In this document: piece by piece, positions 5,264 to 8,199 of the stretch | Layout of the letters: every line of letters starts with the position of its first letter | Position numbering within the stretch: position 1 is the first letter of the stretch | Source of the DNA: JBHIFB01 sp046760905 | Lineage (GTDB): Bacteria > Gemmatimonadota > CAZMKB01 | DNA length: 8,199 nucleotides | Assembly (NCBI GenBank): GCA_046760905.1 | Contig: JBHIFB010000138.1 | Span: forward strand, 1-8,199 | Direction: 5' to 3' | Position numbers and translations under genes: made by a program | Notes under the pieces: model-generated | Told to the model about the DNA's origin: nothing | Database searches by the model: none | Seen by the model: only the letters and a program-made list of their open reading frames with translations

Positions 5264-6849
5264 TGCACCTCCACCATCTCTTCAGCCTGCTTACTCAACC
5301 GGGATGCAAGGGAGAACATGCCTTCCAGATCTTTGCCTTCCTCGATAAGTTCCACTGCTTTCACGACCTCGGTGTCCTTGTGGATCACTTTCTTCCTCGC
5401 AGCGGCCTCCCCCTTGAAAGCCCTGAGTATCTCGTAAGTCAGCCTAAGAGAGATGAACTCCCTCGCTTCCTGAATCTCGCTTTCAGACAGTTCTATCCCT
5501 TCATCGGTTTCCAGTTTCCTGCTGAAGTCCCGGATAATCTCATCCGTAACCTGGAAATCCTCCGGTAACTCGGAATGAGTGCTCTGATAATGAATCGCGT
5601 AGTTGAAAAATACCGGCTTCCTGAGGAGGTTCTGTTCCACCGGCGAGAGGAGTTTGCTCTCTATAAACAGATCCGGCCTGATACCTCCACCGCCATATAC
5701 CGTTCTCCCCAGGTCTGTGAAAAACTCTTCCCCTTCGGGCGGGGGTTTACTCTCAGTTTCAGCGAGTATCTTTTCATGATCCTCAGCCCTGTGGATGCTC
5801 CTCCCACTAGGCGTGTAGTACTTGGCAGTTGTGAGCTTCAAAGCATACTCACCTTCCAGTGAAAAGAGGGTTTGAACGGATCCTTTTCCGAATGATGTTT
5901 TCCCCAGGATCAATGCCCTGTCATGATCCTGGAGTGAACCCGCCACTATCTCCGAGGCGCTCGCGCTGAACTGGTTGATCAGGAGAACAATCGGGATATC
6001 CGTTTCCGTCTCCTCCTTCGTTGCCCGGTATTCGTTATTCTGATTAGCCACCCTGCCTCTCGTCGATACTATCAGCTGGCCTTTCTGCAGAAAAAGTTCA
6101 GAGACCTGTACAGCCTGCGTAAGAAGACCGCCGGGATTGTACCTGAGATCGAGTATCAGAGCCTGACACCCCTGTTCCTTAAGCTGATGAATGCTCTCTG
6201 TAATTTCACTCGCGCTCTTTTCAGAGAATGTTGAAAGGCGTATGTATCCGATCTCCGGAGTGACCATAAACGAGTAAGGGACACTCTTCACGTTTATAAT
6301 ATCCCTTGTTATCGTAAAATCTATGTTCTCATCCAATCCCTCACGCTCGATGGTAATGGTGACCCGGGTTCCCTTGGGACCTCTCAACCTCTTAACAGCG
6401 TCCATGGTGTTCCAGCCCTTCGTCGGTTCCCCTTCGATGCCAACTATCCTGTCGCCTGCAAGTATACCGAGCCTATCCGCAGGCGTCCCTTCGATGGGCG
6501 CTATGACTGTGAGAACACCATTTCGCAGACCGATCTCTATACCAATCCCACCGAATTTCCCACGAGTATCGACCATCAGTTCTTTGTAATCATCGGGTGT
6601 GAGAAGCTGACTGTAGGCATCCAGGCTCCCGAGCATCCCCTTTATTGCCTTCATCACTAGATCGCCGGGATCATACTCGTCAACATATCTCTCACTGACA
6701 TGATCTATGACCTGTTGAAAAAGTTCTACTTTCTGGTAGTAACTTTCTCCCACCTTTGCTCCCACTACTCCCGCGGCAAGTCCAATGGCAAGAAGGAGTA
6801 AAGCAGGAGCGAGCCTCTTCATCTTCTTTCCATCCGATAGAATTGACAT
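5260..6849 (-). CDS. S41 family carboxyl-terminal processing peptidase (CtpA/Prc type)
   Basis: This 529-residue periplasmic or membrane-anchored serine protease cleaves near the C-termini of target proteins. A basic segment (KKMKR, 8-12) and a hydrophobic segment at about 13-31 form a signal anchor. A helical region with GMLGSLDAYSQLLTPDDY (71-88) follows, then a PDZ domain at about 96-180 with GGIGIEIG and GILAGDRIVGIEG. The S41 catalytic domain spans about 185-395. Ser297 in FSASASEIVAG and Lys322 in TSFGKGSVQT are 25 residues apart, as in the Ser-Lys dyad of this family. LDLRYNPGGLL (233-243) and YYTPSGRSIH (344-353) are also typical. The tail (about 400-529) is charged and largely helical. 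ATG 6849 is chosen because GGAGGT at 6860-6855 lies five bases away; Met10 has only a weak site. It is followed directly by acpS with an ATGA overlap. Confidence 0.93.
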   Translation of the reverse strand: MSILSDGKKMKRLAPALLLLAIGLAAGVVGAKVGESYYQKVELFQQVIDHVSERYVDEYDPGDLVMKAIKGMLGSLDAYSQLLTPDDYKELMVDTRGKFGGIGIEIGLRNGVLTVIAPIEGTPADRLGILAGDRIVGIEGEPTKGWNTMDAVKRLRGPKGTRVTITIEREGLDENIDFTITRDIINVKSVPYSFMVTPEIGYIRLSTFSEKSASEITESIHQLKEQGCQALILDLRYNPGGLLTQAVQVSELFLQKGQLIVSTRGRVANQNNEYRATKEETETDIPIVLLINQFSASASEIVAGSLQDHDRALILGKTSFGKGSVQTLFSLEGEYALKLTTAKYYTPSGRSIHRAEDHEKILAETESKPPPEGEEFFTDLGRTVYGGGGIRPDLFIESKLLSPVEQNLLRKPVFFNYAIHYQSTHSELPEDFQVTDEIIRDFSRKLETDEGIELSESEIQEAREFISLRLTYEILRAFKGEAAARKKVIHKDTEVVKAVELIEEGKDLEGMFSLASRLSKQAEEMVEVQ

Positions 6850-6901
6850 CGATTACCTCCACATATCATCGTTGTAAACATTCAGGTCTTACTTGCTTTT
6901 A

Positions 6902-6930
6902 ACATTAGTGCCGGTACCGTATGTTGTCAA
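6902..6930 (-). promoter_or_regulatory. Candidate promoter of the protease-acpS operon
   Basis: TTGACA (6930-6925, minus) is followed after 17 bp by TAATGT (6907-6902), a poor -10 match. The leader would be about 50 bases, ending in the strong GGAGGT site. The rest of the 254-bp gap between the protease and the prepilin peptidase (6850-7103) shows no small gene and no convincing terminator hairpin. Confidence 0.4.
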
Positions 6931-7103
6931 GTCAACTCACGTGCCGACCTTCCGCAACTCACCTGCTGGAACTCATCACAATACTCTCGGAAGCGGCCTC
7001 TTACTTATGTTCCCCTGATATATCTTTCCTTCCTGAGAACCCTTCTTAATCCACTATACCCATGAGAGCAGAAATCGTGCCGATCGAAAACGCGGGAGCC
7101 GGG

Positions 7104-7853
7104 TCACCAGAATAGGCTAAGATAGAGGTCCAGAATCAAGTTCTGGAAATAGAGGCTCACAAATCCTCCAACGGCGAGAAATACTCCGAAGGGAACCATT
7201 ATTTTCCTTCGCAGACTGATGGGACCAAATATGAGTGTGCCGAGGAATGATCCGAGAAAGATGGTGAGGAACACACTCTTCCAACCGAGATAGGCGCCGA
7301 TCATCGCCATCATCTTCACATCACCTTCGCCCATAACCTCCTTTTTCATAACAGCCGAACCGATCATTGATACTGCGAGCAGAAATCCACCCCCTATTAC
7401 ACTCCCGATGATCGAATGTTTAAAAGATATAGATCCTCCGATGATGGAAAACAGTATACCGAGTGCGAAACCCCCTATCGTGAGTTCATTGGGCAGGAGA
7501 TAATGCTTCGCATCGATTATGGCCATCGGCAGCAGAAGTAGAAGAAACGAGCTCGAGTGGAGGAATATGATGGTATCCTCGAAAAGGCGGAAGTTCACAA
7601 CGAGAATCACACCACACAAAAGTTCGACGAGAGGATACTGGACTGATATGCGACCACCGCAATGCCTGCACCTTGCCCGAAGGAGCAAGAAGCTCACTAT
7701 CGGGATGTTGTCATAGAACAGAATGGTGGAACCGCAGTCAGGGCATTTCGACCTCCCACTGAGCGGGGATTCACCCTCAGGTAGCCTGTGTATGACAACG
7801 TTGAGGAAGCTGCCTAAAGCCGTGCCCAGGATGAACACGAAAACACTCAGCAT
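7104..7853 (-). CDS. pilD: Type 4 prepilin peptidase / N-methyltransferase (A24 family)
   Basis: PilD cuts the leader from type IV prepilins and type II secretion pseudopilins at the cytoplasmic face of the inner membrane and N-methylates the new N-terminal residue. The 249-residue protein begins with FILGTALGSFLNVVIHRLP (7-25), the hallmark of the methylase domain. Two CxxC pairs follow, C37/C40 and C62/C65, for zinc binding. The two catalytic aspartates are visible: Asp114 in AIIDAKHYLLPNE and Asp178 in GEGDVKMMAMIGAYLGW. About seven or eight hydrophobic segments fill the rest. The start at 7853 is preceded by GAGGGT four bases away. No pilin or secretion gene is adjacent in the window, so the system it serves cannot be named. 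It is likely monocistronic or the last gene of its transcript. Confidence 0.93.
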   Translation of the reverse strand: MLSVFVFILGTALGSFLNVVIHRLPEGESPLSGRSKCPDCGSTILFYDNIPIVSFLLLRARCRHCGGRISVQYPLVELLCGVILVVNFRLFEDTIIFLHSSSFLLLLLPMAIIDAKHYLLPNELTIGGFALGILFSIIGGSISFKHSIIGSVIGGGFLLAVSMIGSAVMKKEVMGEGDVKMMAMIGAYLGWKSVFLTIFLGSFLGTLIFGPISLRRKIMVPFGVFLAVGGFVSLYFQNLILDLYLSLFW

Positions 7854-7897
7854 GAGACCCTCATCTGAGATATAGTCCCGAAGATAAACTCCCCTAT

Positions 7898-7925
7898 TTA
7901 TTACACGGTCTCATATCACTGTCAA
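7898..7925 (-). promoter_or_regulatory. Candidate promoter of the prepilin peptidase gene
   Basis: A perfect TTGACA (7925-7920, minus) precedes TAATAA (7903-7898) at 16 bp. The -10 box is weak. The start would be near 7891, leaving a leader of about 38 bases. The position fits the pilD start at 7853. Confidence 0.4.
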
Positions 7926-8149
7926 TAATTTTTTAAATCCATCGGTTTCTACTGAAAAATTTATAATGAGGTGAGCATTAAAGAATCTTCCTTTTGTAAC
8001 CGTGTAAATATCAAAATGTTTAAGTTCAATGTTTCTGGAACTCCCCAATCCTATTTTGGGCTTTCCTCGCTTTTCCTAGAACTTAGAGTTTTTGAGTGAT
8101 TCGTGAAAGGAATGGGGCGCTTTCTTAGGATCAGGGGAGTGTTCATTTT
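7926..8149. other. Intergenic stretch, no gene recognised
   Basis: Only short open frames occur on either strand. A CCCAA/TTGGG hairpin with a seven-base loop lies at 8044-8060, with T-rich but interrupted sequence after it on the plus strand. A plus-strand TATAAT at 7962-7967 has no matching -35 box. Confidence 0.5.
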
Positions 8150-8199
8150 GTGAGTCAGGCGGATTGGGTACCGGTCTTAGCCAATACTATTACAGGGCT
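8150..8199 (+). CDS. Possible start of a rightward gene, cut by window edge
   Basis: GTG at 8150 opens a frame reading VSQADWVPVLANTITG to the edge without a stop. AGGGGAG at 8133-8139 lies ten bases upstream, a little far for a ribosome binding site. Sixteen codons are too few to name a family or prove a gene. Confidence 0.2.
   Translation, partial: MSQADWVPVLANTITG

Noticed and set aside
5263..5862. Plus-strand open frames over the protease gene
   Set aside because: They are antisense shadows of a well-supported S41 protease and have low-complexity, atypical protein sequences.
7909..8064. An open minus-strand stretch of about 50 codons upstream of the prepilin peptidase
   Set aside because: It has no start codon with a ribosome binding site, ends before the pilD promoter, and matches no family I recognise.

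Overview
The window looks like a stretch of a bacterial chromosome from a poorly cultured, probably FCB-like or 'candidate phylum' lineage. That placement is inference: it rests on a TolB-like/peptidase-MA surface protein carrying an FGRNKVQY block, a QueG-like/DUF4416 gene pair, strong AGGAGG-type ribosome binding sites and mixed housekeeping genes. No rRNA or tRNA gene, CRISPR array or phage module was seen.

Layout, left to right. (1) 1-407, minus: the N-terminal 135 residues of an exported TolB-like/peptidase-MA protein, cut by the window edge. (2) 408-650: an AT-rich divergent intergenic region. (3) 651-1849, plus: a two-gene operon with an ATGA overlap, encoding a short QueG-like double [4Fe-4S] protein and a DUF4416 protein. 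(4) 1850-3487: a transposon graveyard. It holds a 51-residue remnant of an IS3-type OrfA (1942-2097, minus) and a broken IS1380-family transposase (2353-3487, minus) with an N-terminal frameshift and an internal deletion that removes the first catalytic Asp region. (5) 3488-3944: a very AT-rich block with a perfect-consensus sigma70-type promoter firing leftward into the dead transposase, an inverted repeat that would bury the transposase ribosome binding site and start codon, and a rightward promoter. (6) 3945-4877, plus: an alpha/beta hydrolase with an optional N-terminal leader. (7) 4886-6849, minus: an S41 carboxyl-terminal processing protease followed by acpS, overlapping by ATGA. (8) 7104-7853, minus: a PilD-type prepilin peptidase. 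(9) 7854-8199: upstream DNA with the likely pilD promoter and perhaps the first codons of a rightward gene at the edge.

Functionally, the right half is housekeeping and envelope biology: periplasmic proteolysis, ACP activation, and processing of type IV pilus or type II secretion prepilins. The left half has an uncharacterised redox protein translationally coupled to DUF4416. I see no convincing new defence or mobile system. The most useful observations are the two undermarked transposase remnants, the intact expression signals still attached to the broken IS1380 gene, the QueG-like protein that appears to lack the QueG catalytic signature, and a second strong internal start in the hydrolase gene.
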